64,000 bases of DNA from Aspidapion aeneum (Eukaryota; Arthropoda; Insecta; Coleoptera; Brentidae): the NCBI GenBank assembly GCA_963576565.1, contig OY755039.1, forward strand, positions 81,591,955 through 81,655,954. The letters run 5' to 3'. A program made the translations under genes and the position numbers. The notes beneath the pieces are model-generated. The model ran no database searches. It had not been told where the DNA came from and saw only the letters and a list, made by a program, of their open reading frames with translations. Shown one piece after another: positions 1-11,275 of this stretch (its first letter is position 1; each line of letters begins with the position of its first letter).

Positions 1-49
1 GGAATAAATGAATATAAAAATATTGTTATAATTTTAACAAATTTCAATC

Positions 50-485
50 TTAAAATTCAAATGGTGGATAGAATCAAACTTGACCCCTTATAGGGCTTGT
101 CTATTCTTATATTTTGAGAAAATTCTGAACTCATTCTTTCATTGCCGTGCCAATTGTGTCTAAATTCATTTCCTTAATTATTACTGAACCTATTTAGATG
201 AAAAAAGGCATAATCGTAAAAATCAATATCAACATTTTCCTAGGTATATAATTATCCAGTTCGGTTCAGTTTGCTTTATGCTCGAAATAAAAAGTTATTT
301 TTCGCCAACCACCAAATCAACGGCTCCTAGCTTATTGTGTGGCAGAAATAAAGCTTTTTTTATAAATCCAAAACTATTTCTAAAAAAATTCTGGATCAAA
401 AAAGTAAAAAGGCCTCTTTAATGGGTCAAGTTTGATTCTGCCCGCTATTTTGGATTTTAAGACAGATTAAAAAGAAAGATTTTTA
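50..485 (+). repeat. Dispersed repeat copy 1 (partner at 15050..15445, inverted)
   Basis: This block shares long stretches, in opposite orientation, with 15050..15445. Shared landmarks include the segments around AATCAAACTTGACCC, TTGTGTGGCAGAAATA and CCAATTGTGTCTAAATT. Neither copy has an open frame of useful length. It is an interspersed repeat, probably a non-autonomous element; I see no clear terminal inverted repeat or target duplication, so the class is unassigned. Confidence 0.7.
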
Positions 486-491
486 TACATA

Positions 492-673
492 CAGTCGAAC
501 CTCTCTAACTCGAACCTCTATAACTCGACCCTCTCTATTACTCGAACCTTTTAAGTGGTCCCTGCCCTTTTTATATGTATTTTCACCCCTTTAATTTGAA
601 TTTCTATAACTCGAACTCTCCATAACTCGAACTGTTTTGGTTGTCCCTTTGAGTTCGAGTTATAGAGGTTCAA

Positions 674-676
<3 letters not shown>
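492..676. mobile_element. pogo/Tigger-like MITE
   Basis: A 185-bp element with about 25-bp imperfect terminal inverted repeats: left CAGTCGAACCTCTCTAACTC, right (reverse complement) CAGTTGAACCTCTATAACTC. It is flanked on both sides by TA, the Tc1/mariner/pogo target duplication. TIRs beginning CAGT and reading 'ACCTCTATAACTCGAA' are typical of pogo/Tigger-derived MITEs. Inside, further CTCGAAC-type motifs recur about every 20-30 bp. It has no coding capacity. The right TA opens a (TA)n run. Confidence 0.8.

Positions 677-706
<30 letters not shown>
677..706. repeat. (TA)n microsatellite
   Basis: About 15 TA units directly abutting the right end of the pogo-like MITE. The run may have grown from the TA target duplication. 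Confidence 0.9.
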
Positions 707-709
<3 letters not shown>

Positions 710-804
710 GTTTTTTCACCGAAAACTGTTAATGTCCTATATCTTAAAAACGGTAACGAATTTGGAAAAACCCTCGGACACGTCGATTTTGTTTGCGCAG
801 GGGA

Positions 805-1279
805 CACTTTTTGGCTATCTTGAAATTTTTGTAGCACGCACCATCTTCGAAGGGGTATACTTTACCCCTATATTTTGAATAGGGAAAGTGGGTCTAGCAG
901 TACTTTGTTTTGAAGTTCGGTTGAATATCTTTACAACCGTGTAAGAGTTTCGAAAATCCATCGATTTCTTTTTGAGATATTTGCTTTCAAATTTTTAAAT
1001 TTAACATGGAATGATAAAATAAAAATTAAATCCGAAAAATATAAAATTTTGATTAAATATTTATTATATTCTTAGTCCATGTTAAATTTGAAAGGTGTAG
1101 GGCAATTATCTCAAAAACTAATAGATAGATTTTTGAAATTCTTACACGGTTGTAAAGAGAATTAAAAGGCCTTCATTACAAGGTATCACTAGACCCACTT
1201 TCCCTAATCAAAATATAGGGGTAAAGTATACCCCAAAAAGGGGGCTCGTGCTACAAAAATTTCAAGATAGCCAAAAAGT
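805..1279. mobile_element. Foldback repeat, ~200-bp arms
   Basis: The left arm (about 805..1015) and right arm (about 1078..1279) are inverted copies. ACTTTTTGGCTATCTTGAAA opens the left arm and its complement closes the right one, and both contain GGGGTATACTTTACCCC-type and GGGAAAGTGGGTCTAG motifs. The loop is about 60 bp of AT-rich sequence. No open frame and no obvious target duplication were found. It abuts the left end of the next composite element at 1281. Confidence 0.75.
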
Positions 1280-2235
1280 TAGTTTTAGGGAAAATGTTAC
1301 AACACCTTTTTAGAGAACATAAAATGTTCTTTTAAATAGCGTATTACAAAGTAGTGTTTAAGCTATTATTGGCACTACAGGGGCGTCCGCATATTGAAGT
1401 AATTTTTTTCTAATTAATTTTTTTAAAATTTTATTTGTTTTGTTAAAAACTAAGCTTTTGGAACAACCTTGTTTTGCTCTATTTTGTTGAAAATATAATT
1501 ATCTTTAAAACGATATGTATCTAGTGGGTTTTTGTAAACAGGGAACACTCATAAAGAATATACGCATGATTCGTGAATTTTTTTTTAATCACAAAATAGT
1601 AGACGCCCCTGATGTATTAACGGCTATGTAAATGTTATAACTACATACATGGTTTAAAAGAAAATTTAATTGTCTATAACACATGGTAAAACGTTTTTCT
1701 CGGTAGAGCTAGATTTACGAAAAAATTGGTAAAATACTTGATAACAATACTCTTTTATTGTGATTAAAAAAAATCCCTAAATATGTGTTTATGTATATTC
1801 TTTGAGTGTTCCCGTTAACAACAACCCACTAGATAGGGTAAATGTGCCAGTAGTCGGCCACCTAACAGTATTTCTCAAACAAAATTAATTTAAAGAAATA
1901 TATACTTAGGTGCAGTCCATCGTAGGCATTGCATAACTATTCCTAGATAATGCCTGTGTTTTCTCTAAAACTCAAAAATAGCCTTATTACAGAGATAAAA
2001 AATTTAAAAAGAAAAATATGAAAAATGTACAAGAATTCCAGTACTCGGCCACTAAAAATCTAATGTCGGCCAATTTTCAACCAGTAGTTGGCCTAGATAT
2101 TTTATACTAGATGAGAGGTAATAATAAAAAAATAAAAATCAAATAGGAACAAACTTTCTTATTTTCTTATTTACAAACATCCAAAAAGAATTAAGATACT
2201 ATAAAAACGTTAAAAAAACGTTAGAAAAACAAATA

Positions 2236-3534
2236 CAGTACAGTCCTGATTATCCGAAATAATGTGGACCAAAGTGATTTCGGGTTATCAAAATTTCGGT
2301 TAATCCGATTTTGTTTTTGTAAAATATTTTGAGAATAAAACTACTCCTTTTGCACCTCCATAAACCTAGCAAGCCCACCTCAATAAAAATTTAAAAAATG
2401 TTTTCTAGAATTATGTGCTTTTTATGTGCTAATTTCGTCCACTTTTTAAAATTTTTGTGCTCCTTTGGTTTCTAAGGAAATCTAAAAAAATGATTGGCTT
2501 GCTGGCTTGCTAGGCTTATATAATGCTAGCACGCCAATCATTTTTATAAATTTCCGTGGAAACCAAAGGAGCACAAAAATTTTAAAAAGTGGAGGAAATT
2601 AGTACATAAAGAGCACATAATTTGGAATGTATTTTATTTATTTTTATTGAGGTGGGCTTGCTGGGTTTATATAAACCTAGCAAGCCCACACATTTAAAAA
2701 AAAGCTTAAAAACTTGGTAAATGAAATTTTCTTTTTAGCAAACGGGAGCACATAAAAACCACTTAATTTTCACATTTAAATATTATAAAAATATTTATCA
2801 TTTCTGTATGGGCATGTTAGCTTTATATAAAGCTAGCACGCCAATCAGTTTTTTAAATTTCCGTGGAAACCAAAGGAGCACAAGAATTTTAAAAAGTGGA
2901 CGAAATTAGCACACAGCACATAAAAGCACATAATTCAGGAATGTATTTTATTTATTTTTATTGAGGTGGGCTTGCTAGGTTTATATAAACCTAGCCAGCC
3001 CACACATTAAAAAAAGAGGTTAAAAACTTAAACAAGTTAATGGAAGTTTCTTTTACATAAAAAGCTTTTAATTTTCACATATAAATATTATATTATATTT
3101 ATCATTTCTGTATGGGCTTGCTAGCATAAAGTTAGCACGCCAATCATTTTTTTAAATTTCCGTGGAAACCAAAGGAGCACAACATTTTTAAAAAGTGAAC
3201 GAAATTAGCACATAAAAAGCACATAATTCTGGAATATATTTTTTAAATTTTTATTAAGGTGGACTTGCTAGGTTTATGGAGGTTTTTTTTCCGCTAATAA
3301 CAGACGTTAATACATACTTGTAACACTCTGTCGGCTAACTAAAACAATTCGCATTTTAGACCGTCGTATTGCCGTGAAACCCCGATGGGAACCACCTAGC
3401 AGTATAGGTGAATCCCAGACGCGTTTCGTATAATGCGAATTTTTTCGGTTAATCGGAATTTTTGTTTTTAAATAGTTTGTTTCGGATAAACAGGATTTCG
3501 GAAAATCGCGATTTGGATAATCGGGATTGTACTG
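2236..3534. mobile_element. pogo/Tigger-like non-autonomous element carrying tandem hairpins
   Basis: TIRs: left CAGTACAGTCCTGATTATCC and right (complement) CAGTACAATCCCGATTATCC, each flanked by TA. This is the TIR style of pogo/Tigger elements. Subterminal copies of the 'GGTTAATCGG / CGGATAA' motif lie at both ends. The middle (about 2340..3290) is not transposase. It is repeated units with alternating orientation containing GCTAGCACGCCAATCA, CGTGGAAACCAAAGGAGCAC and CTAGCAAGCCCAC, with a period near 295 bp. The element sits inside the composite foldback 1281..4846. Confidence 0.75.
2340..3290. repeat. Tandem hairpin-forming repeats, ~295-bp period
   Basis: About three direct units (starting near 2530, 2830, 3120) plus an inverted partial unit at 2345..2515. 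Each unit is itself bounded by short palindromes: CTTGCTAGGTTTATATAAACCTAGCAAG-like and GCTAGC-type hairpins. No open frame is present. The arrangement would give several nested stem-loops. Confidence 0.75.
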
Positions 3535-3612
3535 TAGTTAATTCAAAAATCTTTAAAAAAGGTAACATCTCGGGTAACATTTTTTTAAGTACAATAAACA
3601 AGTAGGTATTTT

Positions 3613-3910
3613 TTGATTAAACCAGTGGCTTTAGTTAGATTGCCTAAAATGGTAATAAAACACCAAAAAAAAAACGAAAAAGAAGACAAGTATTTTTTGA
3701 TTCAACCAGTGGTTTTAGTTGGATTGCCTAAAATGGTAATAAAACACCAGAAAAAAAACGAAAAAGAAAACAAGTATTTTTTGGTTAAACCAGTGGCTTT
3801 AGTTGGATTGCCTGAAATGGTAGATAATAAAACTCTAAAAAAAAAACGAAAAAGAAAACAAGTATTTTGTTAATTAAACCAGTGGCTTTAGTTGGAATAC
3901 CTAAAATGGC
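3613..3910 (+). repeat. ~84-bp minisatellite, about 3.5 copies
   Basis: The unit contains AAACCAGTGGCTTTAGTTGG, then GATTGCCTAAAATGGTA and a long A-rich tract. Copies begin near 3618, 3702, 3786 and 3875. The frame stays open for 86 codons because the period is close to a multiple of three, giving a repeated Lys-rich peptide with PVALVGLPKMV in each unit. I regard the frame as a by-product of the repeat and not a gene: there is no start context and no conserved domain. Confidence 0.8.
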
Positions 3911-4849
3911 AATAAAACAGGAAAATGAAAACAAAATTCTACATCAAAACGAAAACAAAGGTCATGCGATGCAATTTCACACATGCGCAAAATAAAAATA
4001 TCTATTTTTTTAAATTTAATATTTATATTTATTTTATTTTGTATAATCCCAGCATAAGAAACTATGGCTGAATACTGCCAAACAAATCCTGAAGTCAGTC
4101 TGCTTTAAAAGTATTGTAGTTCAAGCGGCCGACTACTAGTTTTGAAAAAAATGTTCAGTAGTAGTAGTAGTAGATTTTTAGAATTATGCGCTACCAGTAG
4201 TCGGCCATCAGAAAAAAAACTAGGTTGTGATAATTTTTTTTCGATTTTTAGCTTTAAATGACTCCAAAAATACCTCCCAAATAATATGCAATCTATAATT
4301 TTAGTAATCAGACTTTACAGTTCACTAAAAAATACTATTTCCCACACCACCTACATGTAGCAAAAATCTTAAACTTTCGTACTTTAAACGAACATAACGT
4401 GCACGGCAATTTCAAACTGTCATTTTAAAATGACAGTATTTTCTATTTATATAAAAACTCTTGGTATGAATAGAAAAATGGAATAAAAATGCATAGGATT
4501 AGCGCTGAATTTTCTAATTATGTACATTATTTTTCTTATTTTTTTATAAAAATGACCAAGATGGCCGTACCGGCTGGGGCCGACTACTGGCGCATTTACC
4601 CTGCATATCGTCTTAAGGATAAATTTTATTTTCAAGAATACAGAGTTAAAAACGATTTTTTAGAAAGCTTAGTTTTTAAGAAAATTAAATAAAACAAGAA
4701 TTTTTTTTTTTTAAATTAATAAAAGAAATAACCTCAATATGCGGACGCCCCTGGAGTGTCGATAATAACTTTAAAACAATTTTGTGACAAACCGTTTAAA
4801 AGTACATTTTATTTTCTCTAAAAAAGGCCTTTTTCCCTAAAATGCTTGG

Positions 4850-5686
4850 TTTTTTGAAAACTGAATCACACCTAAAAAAAAAACATTATTTTTTTGTGAT
4901 CTTAAAAAATAACCCCAATTTATGCATATCAATTAAGTGCTAACCGTAGACTTTGGTGATACATCGTTTAAAAGATAATATAATTTTCCATAATTAAGTT
5001 GATTATGTATACACACTTTCTGTAACCTTTTGAGAAAATGACATAAAACTGAATAATTTCGGTTTTTTGCATATATCATGGAAATACATGGGAAACGGGT
5101 GTACTGACAATACTTCAGGGTTCGTATCTCAGCAAGGGTACTACCCAGAGAACTCAGTGATATCTCATTTTATTGGCTATTAGTTATTCTTTAGTTTATG
5201 TTTTTGCAGATTTTCCCAAAAATAAGCAGTTTCGAAGTTAAAGGCCAAAAATAAAAACATTGGTCAAAATCCAAAATTGCGGCGAAATGATTAGCGTCAT
5301 AACTCGAAAACCATTTGTCTGACAAAAAACATACAATAATGCTTTTGTAGGAAACTTTATTGTCTTCAACTCTTGTATAAAACTTTTTTTTCTAAAATGT
5401 ACAGGGGCCAAGTAATTTTAAATAAAACCTTTTGGTGCACAGTAAGGTCGAAAGCTCAATTTTCTTTAGGATTCCAACGTGAACAACATAATTATGTGAA
5501 AATCGCTACTACACTACCTTTGGCCAGCTGGAGGTATTTTTTTCGCTTGAATGACTGTCCTAGGTGGTTAAGCTTACATATTTTTTGGATGAGATAGAAA
5601 GTTTTTGGCTTAAATAAGTTCAATCTCAATTTAATTTGAAATTATAAATTTACTATTTAGTAATTTTTCTTGGAAAAAAAGTTCTT
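4850..5686. other. Non-coding interval
   Basis: AT-rich sequence with no recognised gene. The block at 4940..5000 has loose similarity to the arms of the upstream composite element (GTTTAAAAGATAATATAATTTTCC-type sequence), suggesting decayed copies. A 74-codon frame at 5373..5597 has no family resemblance and is treated as chance. Confidence 0.5.
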
Positions 5687-5687
5687 A

Positions 5688-5850
5688 GGGAACGTCCTTA
5701 AATTACCTAACGTTATTGCGCATTTTTGATCCCCCCTCCCCCCTCGTAACGCATTTTCAAGAAAAAAACACATTAAAAAAGCATTGAGTGTAACGCAAGG
5801 CCAAACCCCCCCCTCCCCCCTAGAGCGTTACGTAATTTAAGGACAGTCCC
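5688..5850. mobile_element. PIF/Harbinger-like MITE
   Basis: A 163-bp element with about 24-bp imperfect TIRs (left GGGAACGTCCTTAAATTACC; right complement GGGACTGTCCTTAAATTACG). TTA lies on both sides, matching the 3-bp TWA target duplication of PIF/Harbinger elements. The inside is rich in C-runs (CCCCCCTCCCCCCT twice) and GTAACGC motifs in both orientations. It is non-coding. Confidence 0.65.
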
Positions 5851-6059
5851 TTAATTTCCCAAGGTCTTTATCATTACCCACATTCCCTTGTTATCCATGT
5901 GTTAAGAAAAAGAATCACAATGCAAAAATTTCCTAAAATTTGGTAATTTAAGTCTCACGCACTGTAATAACTGTCAAGCACCCGAATTTGCTGAATTATG
6001 AAATACAACTCTCTAGGCACGTGCCCGGCGTTAAGGGGTTTGATTAACTGGACCTCACA

Positions 6060-6560
6060 TCGTAGGAATGTGTCCGAATTTTCACACATGACCAAGAGAG
6101 GCACGCGCAGGTGATGGCGTAACATACCTTGTGAGGACACACGCCAACCCCTCACCGGAGCTGCGAGGTCCGTTGACGTTGTGTTTAGACCTTATTTCGG
6201 TACTCTTCATAAAATTTTAAAAATCACTTAAATTTTTACCTGGACCACACAACGCATGTGAAAAACAGGAATTTAGCTCCAACAAATTTCCTGAGAGTAT
6301 CGTAGAGTGCGCTTTTAGTGTGTATGCGAGTGGACCTAGAAATCATTGTGAGGACCCAATTCTTTGGGTATGTATTGTGTAAATTTAACACACACTTTGG
6401 TAATTTTAAAGTCTGGCCCTTACATCGTCGGCTCTGTTCGGTTTGGTTTGGATACCTAAACGCCTTTGATCAAACGTGTTTATCAAGTGCATTTTTAAAT
6501 TTTTTATAATAGCATAGAATTGTCTGATCCTTACAGCATCGTATAGATATTTGGGACCTA
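6060..6560 (+). repeat. Dispersed repeat family 'GAGGACC', copy 1
   Basis: Shares long identity, in inverted orientation, with 22920..23500. Landmarks are CAACCCCTCACCGGAG, ACAACGCATGTGAAAAACAGG, GAGAGTATCGTAGAG, GTGTATGCGAGTGGACCTAG and TTACATCGTCGGCTCTGTTC. A third, shorter match lies near 15625..15815. The short open frames in it are on both strands and unrelated to known proteins. This is probably the remnant of one element type; the class cannot be told from the sequence. Confidence 0.7.
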
Positions 6561-6582
6561 TTCCATTTCCAATTTTTCTCAA

Positions 6583-7730
6583 GCCAAGTTTAAAAAACAT
6601 TTCCAAACTAGTAAGAACCTTTCATTTTGAAATTTGTATTAGAGAACTTGGCTTCACTTTTATTTCAATTCTTTTCACCGAATAATATTTTTGCGTACTT
6701 GGCTTTTTTACATGAAATGTTTTTATTTCTTTTTTAAAGGATTTGGATTATATTTAAGTTTTAAAGTAGTAAAACATGCGGAATATTGTTCAAAACTTTT
6801 TTATTTCGTAAGCTAATAAACTTTTTCAATGCCTTATTAAAACTTTTGAGGTTTTTCTGAGGGCACGGCAGTGCCTCGCCAAGTTCGCGCTGCCGTACCA
6901 TCTTTTCTTGAAACATTTCAGCCGATATTTGACCTATCTAAAACTGTTCTTCGAAATGAGCTACAAATCTCAAACTTTGCACAGTCAGAGACCTTCATAG
7001 AGCTAACAACCCCTTCAAGTTTCATGGATTTCCCTAAAGCAGTAAAGTAGTTACGAAAATTCAAAAAACGTCGAAATTGCCACTCACTCATGTATAGATC
7101 ATCAAAAATTCTACTGTACTTCCAGACATGCTACAAAGATGAAATTGGGCAGACTGATAGAAATTATGACCAAACCCCTGGAAAAAGCCCCAAAAATCTA
7201 ATTTACTCCCCTCCCCTATACATGTAAAATTATTTAAAAGTAACATTGCCCACTTCCAGAAATGCTAGGTAGCTGAGCTTTGGCAGACTGATAGGAACTA
7301 TGATAAAACCATAAAAAACAATTTAAAAACACGAAAATTTTAATTTACTTTCCTCCCTATACATGCAAAATTATATAAAAGTAACACTGTCCACTTTCAG
7401 AAACGCTAGAGAGCTGAGCTTTGGAAGGCTGATAGGAACTATGATAAAACCATGGGAACAAATTAAAAAACCTCAAAATTTTAAGTAAGACATTGCAAAA
7501 GTTTTAAACAATATTCCGCATATTTTACTACTTTAAAAATTAAATATTATCCAATTCCTTTCATTTTTGTAATTTAAAGTGAAATCATCGAAAATATTAA
7601 AAAAAAAAGCCAAGTACGCGAAAATAGCATTCCGTAAAAAGAATTGAGATAAAAGTAAAGCCAAGTTCTCCAACACAAATTTCAAAATGAAAGGTTCTTA
7701 CTAGATTGGAAATGTTTTTCTAAACTTGGC
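6583..7730 (+). mobile_element. Foldback/minisatellite family, copy A
   Basis: Arms of about 220 bp, 6583..6805 and 7500..7730, are inverted copies: GCCAAGTTTAAAAAACATTT opens and its complement closes, and GTACTTGGCTTTTTTACATG and GCGGAATATTGTTCAAAAC occur in both. Between them is a core beginning TCTGAGGGCACGGCAGTGCC (6857), the same start seen in the copies at 11732 and 17746. It is followed by about three ~140-bp tandem units containing AGAGAGCTGAGCTTTGG and CCCTATAAATGTAAA-type motifs. No open frames of note. Confidence 0.8.
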
Positions 7731-7787
7731 TATTACGGCTGTGAATGACTCTTAGGCACAGTGCTAAATTCAAGTTTGGCTGCAATA

Positions 7788-8375
7788 GCAAAGTTTAAAA
7801 AAACATTTCCAAACTAGTAAGAACCTTTCATTTTGAAATTTGTATTGGAAAACTTGGCTTTACTTTTATCTCAATTCTTTTTACGGAATGCCATTTTCGC
7901 GTACATGCCTTTTTTTACATGAAATAATTTTGTTATGATTAATTTTTTCACAAGGTTTTATTCTAGCCTATCAGCCTTTCGAAGCTCAGCTCTCTAGCAT
8001 TTCTGGAAGGAAAATTATTTTGGGGTTTTTAAATTTTTTCCTATAGTTTTATCATATTTCCTATCAGTCTGCCAAATCCCAGCTGTCTAGCGCTTCATGA
8101 AATGGGCAATTCTACTTTTACATAACTTTTCATGTACCGGGAAAGGAATAAATTAGAATTATGGGGTTTTTTTATTTTTTTCGAATGGTTTGGTCATAAT
8201 TTCAACCAGTCTGTCAAAATTCAGCTTTGTAGCATGTCTTACAGTAGAATTTTGATGATCTATACGTGAGTGAAAGAGTGAGTGAGTGAGTGAGTGGCAA
8301 TTTAGACGTTTTTTTTTTAATTTCGTAACTACTTTACTACTTTATGGAAGTCCATGAAACTCGGAGGGTTTATTT
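7788..8375 (-). mobile_element. Foldback/minisatellite family, copy B (inverted, truncated)
   Basis: Starts 58 bp after copy A with the same arm sequence in the opposite orientation, so A and B are tail to tail. It then shows the ~140-bp units reversed (AAAGCTCAGCTCTCTAGC), CAAAATTCAGCTTTGTAGCATG, a (GAGT)n run near 8275..8296 and a break near 8375. The terminal TCTGAGGGC core is missing. The 58-bp spacer (TTACGGCTGTGAATGACTC-type) is also found after copy D. Confidence 0.75.
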
Positions 8376-9600
8376 TTTGAGAAAATTTGGAAAACCCTAA
8401 ATATTTTAGGTTTTGGGGGTCTAGGGGGTTTTTGGAGGTTTTGCAGCTAAAATTTAAAAAACTAATATAATTTATGTTAGATTTTACACATTTTTTATGC
8501 ATTTATGTGTCATTGAGGCTCTAGAGCATTAACTTGGGGAGGATAAAAAAATTTTACCAAAAACTGGCTTGGTAACATCAAGACCGTTAACCTGTGACCT
8601 ATTCTCAGCTAGAAACCATGGTCAAACTTTGGCCCTCATATTTACCATAATCTACTACCTTTGGCGCCTACATTAATATCTAAAGGCACCTTAAATAATA
8701 TGAAGAATAGTAATATTGGCAATATATTTTGTAACATATTTGTTATGTTATGAAAAAAAAACAGATTTAAGAATTATTTTTTTTTAAATAATTATTATCT
8801 TTATTGTAATGCCGAATTCCAAAAAATGTCAATTGTCTGTTGCCATTTTTAAGAGTTATTAAAAAAATATTTTTTATTTTGACACCCTATATCTAAAAAA
8901 CAAAACAAAATATATATATACCCAGTGGCGCACCTAGGAATTTTTCTTGGAAGGGGGTTCGGTTCGGTTCGGGGGGAGGCCTCATGATGTCGTATTTTGT
9001 GCTATTTTATCGTTTTATTTATGAAATATGTGGAAAATACCTAAAAAAATCTTAGGTTTTGAGGGGGGTGGGGCGCGGCTCAATAAATAATAAAATATGA
9101 ATTCGAATTTAATTTTTTGTTTTGTATTCAATCGCTTGATAAGATTTAGCAAATTAATTAAAAGTAATACTGCTCTCGCATGTCTCTTTTTCGAGATATA
9201 GATCAAAAACTGAAAATTAAAAAACTGTTCTTTTTTAAAAACACAAGGTCGGTTTTCTCGTCTTTACAGTATCTGGGTGCGATGAGGGATGTTAATTTTG
9301 TGGTTTTTTTAAAGAAATTGATTCAAACCGACGGCGACTCTGTCTAGTAGATCAAAAACAAAAATCCAAAATTTTCTGCAGATAGTCCCATTCAAATGTT
9401 TAAGGCTATACGCTGGAATGTACCTCGGAAACTACCAACCCAATCTAAATTTGGTTTTCGTTTTTCAATAAGAGGGGCTTTCCTATGACTCCCGTAAAAA
9501 AAGTAGGGTGGATGTATTCTAAAAACTCGATTAAAAAAAAATAGTTGACTTTCTTATGTTGACATGATTCTTTTTACAATTATTATTTTAGAAACAAAAT
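8376..9600. other. Non-coding interval with a short dispersed repeat
   Basis: Positions 8575..8690 (GTTAACCTGTGACCTATTCTC, then CCTTTGGCGCCTACATTAATA-type) match 49150..49245. Near 8931, CAGTGGCGCACCTAGG resembles a hAT-type terminus but no partner end was found. The remainder is AT-rich with no recognised gene. Confidence 0.5.
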
Positions 9601-9741
9601 TTCGGACTTCCATTGTCTTTATTTAATTTAAAGTATCTCTATCCATTTTCAAGTGTGAACTATTTACACTTGAAAATGGTTCGAGATACTTACTAACCAA
9701 AACGTCCTGTTTAAAATAAATAATGACAATGGAAGTCCGAA
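9601..9741. mobile_element. Palindromic MITE-like repeat
   Basis: A 141-bp near-perfect palindrome. TTCGGACTTCCATTGTC opens and its complement closes, and the centre is AAGTGTGAACTATTTACACTT-like. It is non-coding. No target duplication was identified, so the class is open. Confidence 0.7.
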
Positions 9742-9983
9742 GTTTTTCTTCTACCCAATCATTGTCTACGAGTTTTAAACAAGGAATTACTTTGTTATGG
9801 GCTCACTCGCTGGCACCATTTAAGTAAAGAAATAACAAAAAGACTTGCAGTGGTAACTTGATGAGGAAAAAAGCTGGAGAGGGCGAAATATTCCCCGTTT
9901 TGCTCCAGGCGGCCAGTAGTCTAGCGATGCCGACGGCCTTGGCATCATTTAAATTACAGCCACCTTTTTCACCTAAATATTAA

Positions 9984-11275
9984 AAAAAATTATTTATTGG
10001 TTCTTCTATAGATACCGATTACACCAAGATAAAAAATTAGAAAAAATGTTGCGATTCCTTAAATCTACAGGGTGTTTTATCTTCCTAATTGGCCAAAGCA
10101 TATCTATGGTTTATGATTTTTCCTGAAAAAATACAAACAAAAAAAAAATTTAGAAATAAAAATAAATAAAATTGACAAATAATCGCATCAGTGACCTTAG
10201 TACATGACAATAAATTTAAAAAACCGCCATTTTGAAAATGTGATACGTTTTTCTAATTAGACTAGGTACCTATTGCCACACTTTTACGACACTGGACGCC
10301 ACTATACCCCCCAAATTTCTTTGGAAAGTCTCGACCCTCCCTTCCAAATGTCCAGTAAAAAGGAAAGCGAATTTTTTTTAACTCTGCGTTTTGGGAGCGG
10401 GGCTTAACTTGCCTAAAAAAATACCTAAAAAAATTAAATACTGAGTGATACGTTTCATTAAAGGAAACTTTTCACTGGCTATTTCACTTTATGACTAAAT
10501 ATACCCTAAAAATTAAAAGTTCAGATGAAATTCATCTAAATAGTTATACTCAAAATAAACTATACAAAAGCGATTTGAGCAGAAATTCAATTTTTATGAA
10601 CATCAAAGTTATAGCCCCCCTCCCAAAACGCAGAGTTATATAACACTGCAGGACTAGGTATTCTAATTAGAAAAATGTTCCACAATATTGGTAGCCGACA
10701 AGGTTTTAAACAGTGAAAGGCCAAGGCCCGTCTTGGCCCTTCAATGTGACGCCGCTGATGTCATATGCAAGGGGGGGTGTCAGAATGAAAAAAAAAAGAT
10801 GTTTTCCTTAAAGGAAAATATCTTTTTTTAATAAAACGTATATCGATTCACACCTTGGGCGCCTCAATAGGATTGCTCTCTTGCCCATATACATTTAAGT
10901 ACAGCCAAGGCCTCCGCGCACTTAGACAAAAATTTTTCTCTTTTGGCATTTATACTACTTCTCAGCCCCACTCTAAAATTTTTAAAGGCATTAGACAAAA
11001 TATTGGAGTATCTTTTTTTAAAGAAATGTAAAAAATCAAAGGGGTCACATTTTCAAAATGACGATTTTTTAAATTTATTGTCTTGTACTTTTCTTAAAGC
11101 CGCTTGTTCTTATTTCTAAACAGTAGTAAAAATTTTTTTTGCAAAGTTCGTATTTTTTCAGGAAAAATCATAAACCATAAACACTCTGTAGATATAGTAA
11201 TCGCAACATTTTTTAAAAATTTTTATCTGGGTGTGATTGGTATCTATAGAGGAACCAAAAAATAATTTTTTTAAA
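9984..11275. mobile_element. 1.3-kb foldback element, ~240-280-bp arms
   Basis: The left arm 9984..10262 and right arm 11040..11275 are inverted copies, marked by CTATAGATACCGATTACACC (left) and its counterpart on the right, AATGTTGCGATT, TATGGTTTATGATTTTTCCT and TCACATTTTCAAAATG-type motifs. The left arm has a short extra segment relative to the right. A second inverted pair (GACTAGGTACCTATT / its mirror near 10650) sits inside. No transposase or long frame. Confidence 0.75.

Larger units (their letters stand above)
1281..4846. mobile_element. Composite foldback element with ~240-bp inverted arms
   Basis: The arms 1281..1524 and 4602..4846 are inverted copies. Both carry GGGGCGTCCGCATATTGA and AAAAACTAAGCTTT, and both run inward to a GACGATATG-type motif. 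Inside lies a second inverted pair starting GGGTAAATGYGCCAGTAGTC (1836 and the complement ending near 4604), followed by scattered CAGTAGTCGGCC-type subterminal motifs near 2038, 2085, 4126 and 4193. The left side has an extra palindrome (about 1520..1834, ATCTAGTGGGTTT / its complement) absent from the right. The interior also holds the 2236..3534 element and a minisatellite. No transposase was recognised and the superfamily is unassigned. Confidence 0.65.

Noticed and set aside
3613..3873. 86-codon Lys-rich open frame as a gene
   Set aside because: It is a reading of an 84-bp minisatellite, with no domain or supporting context.
8931..9080. hAT-type terminus CAGTGGCGCACCTAGG
   Set aside because: Single end only, without a mirrored partner or target duplication.
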